Notes: generated by a model from the letters alone, not told the origin. Numbered from the stretch's first letter, positions 1-9,814 are shown. The stretch: DNA of 64,000 nucleotides from Bog-473 sp963807775 (GCA_963807775.1 CAWECY010000017.1:186001-250000), one strand, 5' to 3'. Made by a program: numbers and translations.

Positions 1-147
1 CAGTGAGACGTCGGTCAGGGCCCAGAAGTCCTCGGTGGCCTTTTTGCGGCCTCCGTGGATGATGCGCTCCTTGACGGTGTTGTACTGGCCGTGGGCCAGG
101 CGGAAGCGCTTGGAGACGTCCCGCACGTCGATGGCGAAGTCGGACAC
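1..147 (-). CDS. Polysaccharide ABC exporter ATP-binding protein (Wzt/TagH-like), partial
   Basis: This reverse-strand frame starts with GTG at 147 and runs off the left edge, so only about 49 residues are present. It begins SDFAIDVRDVSKRFRLAHGQ and continues with a YNTVKERI segment and an FWAL.DVS segment. That is the usual N-terminus of ATPases that energise export of O-antigen, teichoic acid or similar polymers, where the family has an insertion before the Walker A region. The Walker motifs lie outside the window. It starts three bases after the stop of the permease gene, so the two are co-transcribed and would form one transporter. Confidence 0.8.
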   Translation of the reverse strand, partial: MSDFAIDVRDVSKRFRLAHGQYNTVKERIIHGGRKKATEDFWALTDVSL

Positions 148-150
148 CGC

Positions 151-1169
151 TCAGAGCTCTTCGGCGAAATTCCCCTCGAGGCGGCCGAAGACAGCCAGCG
201 CGACGAGGAACAGGATGGTCGAGAGGAACAGCACCCCCAGGACGAGCACGGTGTACCAGAGGTATCCGTGCTGCGGCAGTACCGGCGTCGGGATGCCGCT
301 GATGTTCACGATGGGGTGCGCGTAGATGCAGCGCTGGAACGACACGACGAGGGGCGTCACCGGGTTCAGGAGGTAGATCCACGTGAGCCCTTTCGGTCCC
401 AGCCTGGCTTCAATGGTCTGGTACGAGTAGACGATCGGGCAGGCCCAGAACCAGGCGGTCAGGATGACTTCGATCAGGTGCTGCATGTCCCGCAGGTACA
501 CGTTGATCGACGACAGGAGCACCGCCAGGGCGGAGGCCAGCACGACGCCGGTGATCAGAGCGAGGACCAGGAGCGGCAGATAGGCCAGGTCGGGTGGTGC
601 CTTCAGGATGATCATGAACAGGATCATCACGATGGACTGGAAGAAGAAGAAGACGCAGGCGGACCCGACCGCCGCCAGGGCGAGGATCTCACGTGGGAAC
701 GACACCTTCTTTACGATGCCGGCGTTGTTCACCACCACTCCGGTGCCGGTCAGCACGCCCAGGGAGAACAGGTTCCACAGCAGGAGCCCGGCAAACAAGT
801 AGATGACGAAATTCGGCATCTTGTTGTCGAGCACGATACTGAACACGAAGAAATAGACCGCCAGCGTCATGGCCGGCGCCGCCATCGACCAGATGAGGCC
901 CAGGGCGCTGTTCTTGTACTTGACCTTGATCTCGGTGCGGACGAGGTAGATCAGGAGCTCACGCGAGAGCCAGATCTCGCGCAGGCGCTTGCGCACGCTG
1001 ATCGTCGGGGTGACGATGCGCGTGATGTTCCCGTGGCGTGCCGCGCGGCGCTGACCCCGACCGCCTCGGCCGCCATCGGCGTGGCGTCCGCCACTCGCTC
1101 TTCCGCCTCCCCAAACCTCCGGTCAACCTGATCCGCGTCCGACGAGGAGGCCGGGACGTCCAGAGCCAC
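151..1169 (-). CDS. Polysaccharide ABC exporter permease (ABC-2 type), one frameshift
   Basis: The main frame (151-996, 281 residues) is an ABC-2 permease with the typical RELL...R.EIKVKYKNSALG cytoplasmic entry, about six hydrophobic segments and a long terminal membrane hairpin. It would export an undecaprenyl-linked polysaccharide with the ATPase that follows. Upstream of 996 the same frame still reads as protein (GNITRIVTPTIS). Near 1030 coding switches frame and leads back to a GTG at 1169, two bases after the clpP stop. The shift looks like a one-base error. With it the protein would be about 339 residues, a little longer than usual, so the true start could be an internal ATG of the extension. 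Confidence 0.82.
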
Positions 1170-1171
1170 GC

Positions 1172-1795
1172 CTACGTAGCCCCAGCCGTCGCGGTGGCCG
1201 CCGAGCGGTCGATGACCTGGTCGATGAAGCCGTATTCGCAGGCCTCCTCGGCCGTGAACCAGCGGTCGCGGTCGGAGTCCGTCTCAATCCGCTCCAGCGG
1301 CTGGCCGGTGTGGAAGGCGATGCGCTCGGCCATCATGCGCTTGAGGTAGATGATCTGCTCGGCCTGGATGGCGATGTCCGCCGCCTGACCCTGCATGGAC
1401 CCGGATGGCTGGTGCATGAGGATGCGCGAGTGCGGCAGGGCGTAGCGCTTGCCGGGCGCGCCGGCGCAGAGCAGGAATTGGCCCATGCTGGCCGCCAGCC
1501 CGACGCAGATGGTGGAGACGTCGGGCCGGACGTACTGCATGGTGTCGTAAATGGCCAGCCCGTCGGTGACCGAGCCACCGGGTGAGTTGATGTAGAGCGA
1601 GATGTCCCGGTCGGGGTCCTCCGCCTCCAGCAGGACGAGCTGGGCGCAGACGAGGTTCGCCGTGACCTGGTCGATGGCGCTCCCGATGAAGACGATGCGC
1701 TCCTTCAGCAGCCGCTGGAAGATGTCTCCGGTGGGATCGATCCCTCCACCTGGGCCGGCGGCCACAATTGGGGGGACAGGAAATGCGTTGGGCAT
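1172..1795 (-). CDS. clpP: ATP-dependent Clp protease proteolytic subunit
   Basis: This is a 207-residue serine peptidase that forms the proteolytic barrel used by ClpX or ClpC to degrade unfolded and ssrA-tagged proteins. The catalytic triad is visible: Ser in GLAASMGQFLL, His in RILMHQPSG and Asp in TDSDRDRWFTAEEA. The INSPGGSV substrate-groove strand is intact and the length matches the family. The N-terminus (MPNAFPVPPIVAAGPGGG) is longer and glycine/proline rich, as in many actinobacterial paralogues. It is not next to a second clpP, clpX or tig, so it may be a dispersed paralogue. The frame is intact. Confidence 0.95.
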   Translation of the reverse strand: MPNAFPVPPIVAAGPGGGIDPTGDIFQRLLKERIVFIGSAIDQVTANLVCAQLVLLEAEDPDRDISLYINSPGGSVTDGLAIYDTMQYVRPDVSTICVGLAASMGQFLLCAGAPGKRYALPHSRILMHQPSGSMQGQAADIAIQAEQIIYLKRMMAERIAFHTGQPLERIETDSDRDRWFTAEEACEYGFIDQVIDRSAATATAGAT

Positions 1796-1872
1796 GCCCC
1801 GAGGCTACTTGCCGCCGGGGGCACCCGCAGGCACATGGCCGTACAATCCCTGATCACCCGCACTGCGGGACC

Positions 1873-1962
<90 letters not shown>

Positions 1963-2151
1963 CGGGGTCGAATCGTTGCATGGCCGGCGCTGCCCCACCT
2001 CGGCGTGCCCGCGGACCTGCAGGTCAGAACTGCTCCCTTGCCCGAGCACGCGGAGGACGACCACCCAACTCGACCGCGGGCGTGCTCCTGTGGCCCGTCT
2101 GACCAGGGACGGCCGGCGCCGGTGACGCTGCGTCTTTACTAACTTCCTGGC

Positions 2152-3171
2152 GTGCCTCACGTCGTCGCCGCACCGGACAAGTTCCGGGGCACGGCTTCGG
2201 CCGCCGAGGTGGCGGCGGCCGTGGCCGACGCGGCACACGCTGCCGGGTGGACGGCCGACCAGGTCCCGATGTCCGACGGCGGTGAGGGCCTGCTCGATGC
2301 GCTGGGCGGCGACCGGCGCGTCACCACGGTGACGGGCCCGCTCGGCGCGCCGGTCGAGGCGGAGTGGCGGCTGCTCGACGGCGCCACCGCCGTCGTCGAG
2401 ATGTCACAGGCGGCCGGACGCGCCCTGGTGCCGCGGCCAGAGGGCGACGACCCGGTGCGGGCGGGCACGGCCGGCGTGGGACAGCTCCTGCTGGCGGCGC
2501 GCGACGCCGGGGCACGCCGGATCGTGGTGGGCTGCGGGGGCTCGGCCACCACCGACGGCGGGTGGGACGCCTTCGAGGCGGTGGGGTCGCCCACGGCGCT
2601 CCAGGGCGTGGACGTCGTGGTGGCGTGCGACGTCACGACGCGCTTCGTCGACGCCGCCCGCGTGTTCGGACCCCAGAAAGGAGCCCGTGAGAACCAGGTG
2701 ACGGCGCTGACCACGCGCCTGGGCGAGGTGGCCGAGCGCTACCGCGAGCTGACCGGCGTCGACGTGACAACTGTCGCCGGTGCCGGCGCGGCCGGTGGGC
2801 TGGCCGGTGGGCTGCTGGCACTGGGCGCCCGGATCGAGCCCGGGTTCGACCTCGTCGCGGGCATGGTCGGCCTGGAGACGCGCCTCCGGACGGCCGACCT
2901 GGCCGTGACCGGCGAGGGCCACCTCGACCCGCCCTCGTTCCGGGGCAAAGTGCCCGGCGGCGTGCTCGGGCTGGCCCGACACCGCGCCGGCCGGCCACTG
3001 CCGGTCCTCTGCATCGCCGGCGCGTCGGATCGCGCCCTGTTGGCGTCCCCCCCGCCCGGGCTCGAGGTGGTCAGCCTGACGTCCCGGTTCGGCCGCGAGC
3101 GGTCGCGGAGCGAGACGACCGCCCTGATCCGGGAGGTGACCGCCGAGGCGCTCGGGCGGTTTTGCCCCTGA
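2152..3171 (+). CDS. Glycerate kinase (GlxK/GarK family)
   Basis: The 339-residue protein phosphorylates D-glycerate to 2- or 3-phosphoglycerate in glyoxylate and serine metabolism. It starts VVAAPDKFRGTASAAEVAAA and contains MSDGGEG, the family signature GCGGSATTDGG, a VFGPQKGA segment, a glycine-rich GAGAAGGLAGGLLALGA stretch and VTGEGHLDPPSFRGKVPGGV. It is somewhat shorter than the common 370-380 residues, with the central region around residue 150 condensed. The GTG at 2152 is chosen because the conserved beta-strand begins right after it. It is a single gene in an intact frame, 113 bases before the next gene in the same direction. Confidence 0.93.
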   Translation: MPHVVAAPDKFRGTASAAEVAAAVADAAHAAGWTADQVPMSDGGEGLLDALGGDRRVTTVTGPLGAPVEAEWRLLDGATAVVEMSQAAGRALVPRPEGDDPVRAGTAGVGQLLLAARDAGARRIVVGCGGSATTDGGWDAFEAVGSPTALQGVDVVVACDVTTRFVDAARVFGPQKGARENQVTALTTRLGEVAERYRELTGVDVTTVAGAGAAGGLAGGLLALGARIEPGFDLVAGMVGLETRLRTADLAVTGEGHLDPPSFRGKVPGGVLGLARHRAGRPLPVLCIAGASDRALLASPPPGLEVVSLTSRFGRERSRSETTALIREVTAEALGRFCP

Positions 3172-3283
3172 GCGGGCCGATCGGCCACACTGCGAGGCCG
3201 CACGGCGGGCCATCGGGCCCATTCCGCCGGTCCCCTCCCCCCCTGCGGGACCGGTGCACACGACTGAACAGGGAGGCATCACC

Positions 3284-4192
3284 ATGGGACTGCTCGACGG
3301 CAAGGTGGCGGTGGTCACCGGTTCAGGGCGCGGCATCGGGCGCGAGGAGGCGCTCCTGCTGGCCGCCGAGGGGGCCAAGGTCATCGTCAACGACCTCGGG
3401 GCGGGGCTCCACGGCGAGGGCGGCGGAGACGTCCACCCGGCGCAGGTGGTCGTCGACCTCATCGAGGCCGCCGGAGGCGAGGCGACGGTCAACGGCGACG
3501 ACGTCAGCACGTGGGCCGGGGGCAAGGGCCTGGTGGACCAGGCCGTCGACACCTACGGGTCGCTCGACATCCTGGTCAACAACGCCGGGATCCTCCGGGA
3601 CAAGATGTCGTTCAACATGGACGAGTCCGACTGGGACGACGTCATCCGGGTCCACCTGAAGGGTCACTTCGCCGCGGCCCAGCACGCCGCCGTGTATTGG
3701 CGCAACCGTGCCAAGGCGGGCGAGGACGTGACCGGGCGCATCATCAACACGACCTCGGAGTCGGGCCTCTTCGGCAACGCGGGCCAGGCCAACTACGCCG
3801 CCGCCAAGGCGGGCATCGCGTCGCTCACGGTGGTCGAGGCCCGCGAGCTGGGCCGCTACGGCGTGACCGCCAACGCCATCGCGCCGCGTGCCCGGACCCG
3901 CATGACCGAGACGCTCTTCGGCAGCGACGGCATGAGCGCCGGCGAAGGCTTCGACCCGTGGGACCCCAAGAACATCGCCAACGTGGTCGGCTTCCTGGCC
4001 GCCCCGGAGTCCCAGGACGTCACCGGGCAGATCTTCGTCGTGTTCGGCGCCAGCATCTGGGCCATGAGCGCCTTCCAGGCGGTGGGCCAGGTCACCCGGG
4101 ACTCGGCCTGGACGCCCGAGGAGCTCGTGGCGGCCAAGGGCGACCTCTTCAAGGGCATCAGCTCGGGGGTCCCCGACTTCAGCTTCATCTAA
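3284..4192 (+). CDS. Short-chain dehydrogenase/reductase, HSD17B4/FabG-like
   Basis: The 302-residue Rossmann enzyme has the cofactor motif TGSGRGIGREEA near residue 12, LVNNAGIL, the catalytic Ser in NTTSESGLFGN and the YAAAKAG Tyr-Lys pair. The insertion before NAG and the long C-terminal tail ending ...VPDFSFI resemble the dehydrogenase domain of peroxisomal multifunctional enzyme 2 and its mycobacterial homologues. These oxidise 3-hydroxyacyl-CoA or steroid hydroxyls. ATG 3284 is preferred over an upstream GTG because GGGAGG lies 8 bases before it. The substrate cannot be read from the sequence. The neighbours (F420 enzyme, hydrolase) suggest secondary catabolism. Confidence 0.9.
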   Translation: MGLLDGKVAVVTGSGRGIGREEALLLAAEGAKVIVNDLGAGLHGEGGGDVHPAQVVVDLIEAAGGEATVNGDDVSTWAGGKGLVDQAVDTYGSLDILVNNAGILRDKMSFNMDESDWDDVIRVHLKGHFAAAQHAAVYWRNRAKAGEDVTGRIINTTSESGLFGNAGQANYAAAKAGIASLTVVEARELGRYGVTANAIAPRARTRMTETLFGSDGMSAGEGFDPWDPKNIANVVGFLAAPESQDVTGQIFVVFGASIWAMSAFQAVGQVTRDSAWTPEELVAAKGDLFKGISSGVPDFSFI

Positions 4193-4240
4193 GAACGGCG
4201 CCCCGGCGCAAGGTCGCCCGTGGTGGGGCACGATGGCGCC

Positions 4241-5187
4241 ATGGCACACGACCGCAAATTCCGCTTCGCCGCCCAGCTGAGCACGGCGCCCGACGGCACC
4301 GCCTCTTCCTGGGCCGCCCAGGCCCGCAAGGTCGAGGACCTGGGCTACAGCGCGCTGCTCATGCCGGACCACTTCGGCGACCAGCTGGCACCCGTCCCCG
4401 CGCTGGGCGCCGTGGCCGCCGCCACCAGCACGCTGCGCATGGGCGCCCTGGTCTTCTGCAACGACTACCGGCACCCCTTCGTGCTGGCCAAGGAGGCGGC
4501 CACCCTCGACCTGCTGAGCGAGGGCCGCTTCGAGCTGAGCCTCGGCGCCGGCTGGATGCGGACCGACTACGACGCCGCCGGCCTGGAGTACGACCATCCC
4601 TCCGTCCGGGTGGCCCGTTTCGAGGAGGCGGTCAAGGTGGTCCAGGGCCTGCTGCGCACCGAAGGGCCGTTCAACTTCCACGGCGAGCACTACGAGGTCC
4701 TCGGTCACACGCTCACGCCCCGGCCCGTGCAGCGGCCGGGCCCGCCGCTCATCATCGGCGGCGGCGGCAGGCGCGTGCTCTCGTTCGCCGCCCGCCACGC
4801 CGACATCGTGAGCATCAACGTCAACCTCCGCGAGGGGACGGGCGGCGTCGAGACGGCCGCCGACGCCACGCCCGAGCGCACGCGCCAGAAGGTGGCCTGG
4901 GTCAAGGAGGCGGCCGGAGACCGCTTCGACGACCTGGAGCTCAACTCGCTCATCGGGTTCGTCATGGTGACCGACGACGCCGCCGGCCTGGCCGGGCAGA
5001 TGGCGCCCGCCTTCGGGATCGACCCCGCCGACGCCCTGCACGTGCCGCTCGCGCTGGCCGGCACGCTCGACGAGATGGTCGAGGAGCTCGAGTGGCGCCG
5101 GGCGGAGTACGGGATCTCGTACTGGTCGATCGAATCCGACGCCTGGGAGACCCTGGGCCCGTCGTGGCGAAGCTGGCGGGCACATGA
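4241..5187 (+). CDS. LLM-class F420-dependent oxidoreductase (MSMEG_2516-like), one frameshift
   Basis: A luciferase-like TIM barrel that is expected to use coenzyme F420. It begins MAHDRKFRFAAQLS, has YSALLMPDHFGDQLAPVPAL, an FELSLGAGWMRTDYDAAG segment and PPLIIGGGGRRVL, all typical of the TIGR03621 group. The reading frame shifts near 5158-5164. After the shift the family C-terminus GPVVAKLAGT appears and ends at TGA 5185-5187, giving about 315 residues. The last four bases form an ATGA overlap with the next gene, which implies translational coupling with the hydrolase. The substrate is unknown. Confidence 0.87.
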
Positions 5188-6160
5188 CTGTCGCCACGGC
5201 GTGCCGGCTGGGAGGCGCTCGGCCAGCACCGCGAACTGTGCGGTCAGCGCATCTTCACCGTCGACGCGCCGTCCGTCGGTCCCGAGCGGCACGCCACCCT
5301 GCTCGTGCTGCACGGCTTCCCCACCTCGTCGTTCGACTACGCCGCCGTCCTGGACCGCCTGCGCCAGGGCCGCCGGGTCCTGCTGTTCGACATGATCGGC
5401 TACGGCCTCTCGGCCAAGCCCGACCGCCACTACACGATGGCGTTGCAGGCGGACGTCGCCGCCGCCTACGTGGCCGCCCTGGGCGTCGACCGGATCGCCC
5501 TGCTTACCCACGACATGGGCGACACCGTGGGCGGCGAGCTGCTGGCCCGGCGGGCCGAGGGCACCTGGCCGGTCGAGGTCACGCGACGCGTCGTGACCAA
5601 CGGGAGCATCTACATCGGCCAGGCGCACCTGACCGACGGACAGCAGATGCTCCTCAGCCTGCCCGACGAGCTGCTGCCCGCGGGCATCCCGATCGACGCG
5701 GCGTCGCTGACCGTGAGCCTGCGCGACACGTTCAGCCCGGATACGCCGCTGGTGCCCGAGGGCTGGCCCGAGGACCCGGTGCCGCCGGCGGCGCCGCAGG
5801 TCGTCCACGACGACGGCCACCTCCTGCTGCCGCGCTTGATCCGCTACATCGAGGAGCGGCGGGCCAACGAGCGGCGCTTCACGGGCGCCATCGAGGCCGA
5901 CCCGTCGCCGCTCCACGTCGTGTGGGGTCTCGACGACCCCATCGCGGTGCCGTCCATGGTGGACACGCTGGTGGCTGCCCGCCCCGGCGCCACCGTGGTC
6001 CGCCTCGCCGGCGTCGGGCCACTACCCCATGGTGGAGGCACCGGCGCGCTTCCTCGAGGCGGTGCTCCAGGGCTCGGACGTCACGCACCGGTGGCGCCGG
6101 ACGGCTCACGCCGGCGCCATCACCTTGAGGTGCCGCACCTCTTCGGGCAGGCTGTCGTAG
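5184..6160 (+). CDS. Alpha/beta-fold hydrolase (epoxide-hydrolase/dehalogenase-like), frameshifted
   Basis: The core frame (5305 onward) reads LLVLHGFPTSSFDYAAVLDR, then DMIGYGLSAKP, and LLTHDMGDTVG. The last has Asp as the nucleophile (H-D-M-G), as in haloalkane dehalogenases and epoxide hydrolases. The acid/His region VVWGLDDPIAVPSMVD is followed by a second shift near 6020 leading to HYPMVEAPARFLEAV, which holds the catalytic His. The N-terminus WEALGQHRELCGQRIFTV lies in the core frame, with a shift near 5205 linking it to ATG 5184. It overlaps the stop of the F420 gene by ATGA. The 3' end overlaps the convergent sulfatase by about 55 bases, so the exact stop is uncertain. Confidence 0.75.
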
Positions 6161-7754
6161 AGGTCCGCGACCAGGTCGTCCCGCTGGCCCGGCGCGCCGG
6201 GTCGTCCCACAGGTTCTCGAACTGGTACGGGTCGTCGTCGACGTTGTAGAGCTCACCCGTGGCGATGCCCACGCCGCCCGGGCCGTGCGGACTCGCTCGT
6301 AGACGACGGGGCACGGCGTGAGCACGTCGTCGCCCCAGGTCTCCTCCAGCCCGTTGGGCTGGCCGGCCGTCGAGGGCTCGTAGACCGTGCAGAGCCATCC
6401 GTCGCGGTAGATGGAGCGCAGGTGCATGCCGTAGCCGGGGAACTGGCTGTCCCACTCGCACAGCGCCCGCTCGCGACCGGGCTCGCCGTCGGCGGTCGGC
6501 AGGGCCCGGCCCTGCATGAACGGCGCGGGGTCGATGCCGGCGATGGCGCAGAACGTCGGCGCCAGGTCGACCTGGCCGACCGGGTCGTTGACCACGGCCG
6601 GCGCGATGCCGGCGGTCGGCGCCGGACGCCACACGAAGGGCAGCCGCATCAGCGCGTCGGTGTGGTACGGGCCCTTGTAGAGCAGGCCGAAGTCGCCCTG
6701 CATCTCGCCGTGGTCGGTGGTGAAGATCACGTCGGTGTCGTCGAGCCAGCCCGCGCGGCGGCGATCGTGGCCAGGACGCGGCCGCAGGCCTCGTCGATCA
6801 GCTCGTTCATCACGTGCACCTTGGCGTTGACCTCGCGGATCTGGTCGTCGGTCAGCCTCGAGGGAACGAAGGTGGCCGGGCCGCCCTCCATGTTCGGGAA
6901 GCGAGCCGTCCCAGTAGCCCAGCCAGTGCGCCGGCTTGCGCGCCAGGACGGCTGCGGATCTCCTCGTCGGAACCGGGATGGCCGGGGGGCAGGTCGAGGT
7001 CCTGCCAGGGCACCCGGTGCAGCTCGGAGGCCGGGCGGGTCCCACGGGTGGTGCGGGTCGGGGAACGACATCCAGCAGAACCACGGCTCGTCGGCACCCA
7101 GGGAGGTGAGCCAGTCGACGGTCAGGTCGGCCACCCAGTCGGTGTGGTACCACTCGCGCGGGATCGGGTTGTTCTTCGTCTCGGGCGCCAGCGTGTCGCC
7201 GCCCGGCTCGCCCTGCAGCAGCCCGGCGAAGCTGTGCAGGTGCTCAGGGTGGTGCTGCTTGAGCCAGCGCCCGTAGTGCGCGATGGGGTGGCCGCCGCAG
7301 GCCGCGGCATGCATGGCCTGCTCGGAGCGCTCGAAGCCCCGCCACGGACCGGTGTCGCCGCGGGCCACCCGGGCGTTCTCCTCGAACTCGAGTGTGGGGT
7401 CGAAGCCGGGCTCGAAGTGGGCCTTGCCCAGCAGCGCCGTGCGGTAGCCCGGCCTTCGTCGCTGCAGGTACTGCGGCGATCGACGGCGCGTCGATCGGCA
7501 GCGGGATGCCGTTGGCCACGACGCCGTGCGTGCGCACGTACTGGCCCGTCAGCATGGTGGAGCGCGCCGGCATGCACACCGTGTTCTGGTTGTAGGCCCG
7601 GCGGTAGTTGATGCCCTCGGCCGCCAGCCGGTCGACCACCGGCGTGCGGGCGACGGTGCCGCCGTTGCAGCCCAGGCTGTCGTAGCGCTGCTGGTCGGTC
7701 GTGATGAAGAGGATGTTGCGAGCGACGGACGCCGCCCGGTCGTGCCTCAGGCAC
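6106..7754 (-). CDS. Sulfatase (formylglycine-dependent arylsulfatase/choline-sulfatase type), several frameshifts
   Basis: Reading across frames gives a full sulfatase of about 550 residues. The pieces are NILFITTDQQRYDSLGCNG (metal-binding DQ), then NQNTVCMPARSTMLTGQYVR with the C-x-P-x-R formylglycine motif, GLLQGEPGGDTLAPETKNN and WFCWMSFPDPHHPWDPP. Further on are VIFTTDHGEMQGDFGLLYKG (metal-binding DH), VGQVDLAPTFCAIAGID, and a C-terminus LYDSLPEEVRHLKVMAPA. About six one-base shifts (near 7710, 7460, 7030, 6910, 6750 and 6280-6200) interrupt it. The GTG at 7754 is the best start. It would hydrolyse a sulfate ester after Cys maturation by a formylglycine-generating enzyme not seen here. 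Confidence 0.85.
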
Positions 7755-7791
7755 CCGTCGCCCCGTCCGCCTCACCCGGCGCCAAGCGCGT

Positions 7792-8190
7792 TCACAGGGG
7801 CTCGCACGCCAGAAGCACCGTGCGGTCGAGCCCACGCTCGCGGTGGCGTGTGCGCCTCTCGTACGTGGGCGACGTCACCATGTCGATGAACGCGGACCGG
7901 CTCGGGTACGACACCAGCGCCACCAGGTCCCACGCGTCCGCCTCGGAGTCGCCGATCAGGACCTGCTCGGGCCGGCCCGTCCAGATGACCTTGCCGCCGC
8001 GTTCCTCGACCATCTTGATCACCTGGTCGCTGTAGTCGCGGTAGGCGCCGCGTCCGCTGGACGCGCCACCCTCTTCGGGACGCTCGTCGTCCGAGCGGGC
8101 GAAGTGCAGCAGGTTGATCATCACCACTTCGCCCTCCTGGCGACCGTGGGCGAACTCGGTGAATTGCTCTCTCGTCGGTGTGATGGCCAT
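7792..8190 (-). CDS. DUF1330-like protein
   Basis: The 132-residue protein has the dimeric ferredoxin-like alpha+beta barrel pattern of DUF1330: VVMINLLHFA near residue 20, AYRDYSDQVIKMVEERGGKV in the middle, then WDLVALVSYPSRSAFIDMVTSPTY near the end. No catalytic residue is established for the family. It lies 52 bases after the TetR-type regulator and 37 bases before the sulfatase on the same strand. The three are therefore probably one transcript starting at the TetR promoter. The frame is intact. Confidence 0.8.
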   Translation of the reverse strand: MAITPTREQFTEFAHGRQEGEVVMINLLHFARSDDERPEEGGASSGRGAYRDYSDQVIKMVEERGGKVIWTGRPEQVLIGDSEADAWDLVALVSYPSRSAFIDMVTSPTYERRTRHRERGLDRTVLLACEPL

Positions 8191-8242
8191 GTGGTCCCTT
8201 CCTGTTCTGCGTTCCCGTCCCGGCCCGGCCCGGCCTTCGCCT

Positions 8243-8858
8243 TCACTCGCCCAATGCGCCCTCGACCAGCCGGCTGACGACCCGGGCCGACGCCGAAGCG
8301 GACAGGCCCTTGGTGCGCCGGAGCTGGTCCCAGGTCTCCCAGCTGGCCGCCACGTCGATGGCGTCGAGTGCGGTGTCGTGGCGCCGCCATGCCATCTTCT
8401 GCAGCTCGTCCGCGAACACCTCGGCCACCTGGGCCCGCAGGATGAGGTGGTGCAGCGCCAGCCCTTCGGCGATCTGGGCCGAGCCGTCGACGAGGCGGTC
8501 GGCCACCCGGCGCACCGGCGCGATCTGCTCGAACACGCTCGCGGTTCTTGACCAGCGTGCGCACGCGGGTGACCACGCTCCCCGTCGTGGGGAGCTGGAC
8601 GTACAGGTGTGCCGTCCGCTCCATCTGCCGCATCACCGCGGCGGCGTGCAGCGACTCGATGTCGGCCGTCAACCGGAACACCGTCCGCACCGAGATGCCC
8701 GACCTCACCGCGATCTGCTGGGCGGTCGGCGAGGGGTTCCCGGACCCGATCAGGTCGAGCAACGCGTCGACGGCGCGCTCGAAGGAGTCGAGGCGACGAC
8801 GGCTGCGGCCGTCGGCGACCACGTCCTGCGTCGTGATCGGCTCCAGGATGGCGGTCAC
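8243..8858 (-). CDS. TetR-family transcriptional regulator, one frameshift
   Basis: The N-terminal part (from 8858) carries a TetR helix-turn-helix: a first helix FERAVDALLDLIGSGNPSP, then TAQQIAVRSGISVRTVFRLTADIESLHAA. Near 8537 the frame shifts and the ligand-binding half continues as IAPVRRVADRLVDGSAQIAEG and ends VVSRLVEGALGE at 8243. Total length is about 205 residues, normal for the family. It is first in a same-strand set with DUF1330 and sulfatase genes, so it probably controls them. A palindrome sits inside its own promoter (see 8867-8896), consistent with autoregulation. Confidence 0.82.
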
Positions 8859-8866
8859 CGGGGCAG

Positions 8867-8896
8867 ACGCTACGTATTTGGCATGCCGACTGTCAA
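8867..8896 (-). promoter_or_regulatory. Predicted tetR promoter with operator-like palindrome in the spacer
   Basis: On the reverse strand a perfect -35 box TTGACA (8891-8896) is followed after 18 bases by TAGCGT (8867-8872), about 10 bases before the TetR start codon. That implies a very short or absent leader. The spacer holds the near-perfect palindrome TCGGCATGCCAA (8878-8889, one mismatch), which is where a TetR-type repressor would block RNA polymerase. This is inference from position and symmetry. Confidence 0.55.
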
Positions 8897-8921
8897 TAGG
8901 TGGGACCGGCGACCCGATCGC

Positions 8922-9561
8922 TCACTCCGACGCCAGCATCCGCCGCAGGTCGAGCTCCAGCTCCTCCATCAGCTCGATCAGGAGCCCCAACCGGGCCGAC
9001 GTGTCGGCCGCGGCCAGCAGCCGCTGCGCGTCGTAGGCGTCGACCGGGGCGGCGGCGCAGAGCTGCCACGAGCCGCCTTTGGCGTCTCCCCCGCCGTCGA
9101 GTGGCGCCTCGGCGGCCAGCGCCGGAGCGCCGCCGTGCTCGGCCAGCAGCGCGCGCGCCCGGCGCACCCGCTGGGTGGCCACCTCGAGCGCGGCAGCCGG
9201 GATCGGCCCCCCCATGACACCCTCCGTCTCTCGTCACCAGCGCCAAGGGTAAGGGTCGTCGGGGAGCCACTCGCCGATCTCGATCACGCGCTTCGCCCCG
9301 CACCTCCAGGACCCAGCGTCCATCGGGCAGCTCGGCGGCCTGGGTGATCACGCCGCGGGTGCCGAGGGCGCTGCGCTGGTCGCCACCTCCGACCTCCGAG
9401 CCGCGCTCGATCAGCACGACGCCGAAGCGGCGATCCCCGTCCAGGCAGTCCTGCATGAGCGCCCGGTAGCGCGGCTCGAACACGTGCAGGGGCATGGACG
9501 GCATGCGGGAACAGGACCGCGCCGAGAGCGGGAACATCGGCAGGCGTGTCGGCCGGCACAT
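8922..9561 (-). CDS. LON substrate-binding-domain protein, several frameshifts
   Basis: Pieces in different frames assemble one protein of about 213 residues. The N-terminus is PMFPL followed by LGAVLFPHAV, MPLHVFEPRYRALMQDCLDG, FGVVLIERGSEVGGGDQRSA, AAELPDGRWVLEVRG and RVIEIGEWLPDDPYP. The C-terminal helical part is the 97-residue frame 8922-9215 (PVDAYDAQRLLAAADTSARL, ELMEELELDLRRML). This is the stand-alone N-terminal LON domain without ATPase or protease parts, common in actinobacteria and of unproven function. Shifts fall near 9500, 9290 and 9235. ATG 9561 is the probable start. Confidence 0.78.
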
Positions 9562-9600
9562 GCCCACACCATGGCACGGGACGCCGCCCGTACGACGCGA

Positions 9601-9628
9601 GAAGGACCGGCCCTGCGGCCGGTCCTTC
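9601..9628. terminator. Perfect 12-bp stem-loop without a T-tract
   Basis: GAAGGACCGGCC (9601-9612) pairs perfectly with GGCCGGTCCTTC (9617-9628) around a CTGC loop. There is no T-run on either side, so it would be an I-shaped actinobacterial terminator. It lies upstream of the LON gene on its strand, so it does not end that gene. It could instead insulate it from upstream transcription. Confidence 0.5.
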
Positions 9629-9786
9629 ACGCGTATGTAGTGATCTCTGTCTGTACGCAGCCCTCTCGGCTCCAGCCTGCGGCGCAGTAGGTGCGGGGGC
9701 CGCCTTGTCGGCCGGCCGGCACACGCACCGGCGCGAGCGCGGCCACATTCGTACGCCGGACTTCACACCGAGTTGGCTGATCTGAG

Positions 9787-9814
9787 GCGTCACCGAAACC
9801 GACATCGGTGACGC
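9787..9814. promoter_or_regulatory. 10-bp inverted repeat, possible operator or terminator
   Basis: GCGTCACCGA (9787-9796) is repeated inverted as TCGGTGACGC (9805-9814) with an 8-base spacer. It is a perfect palindrome in the non-coding gap about 270 bases before the SDR start. No T-tract follows. It could be a protein-binding site or a stem-loop. Confidence 0.4.

Noticed and set aside
3323..5197. 624-residue reverse frame
   Set aside because: Antisense shadow of the SDR and F420 genes typical of high-GC third-position bias.
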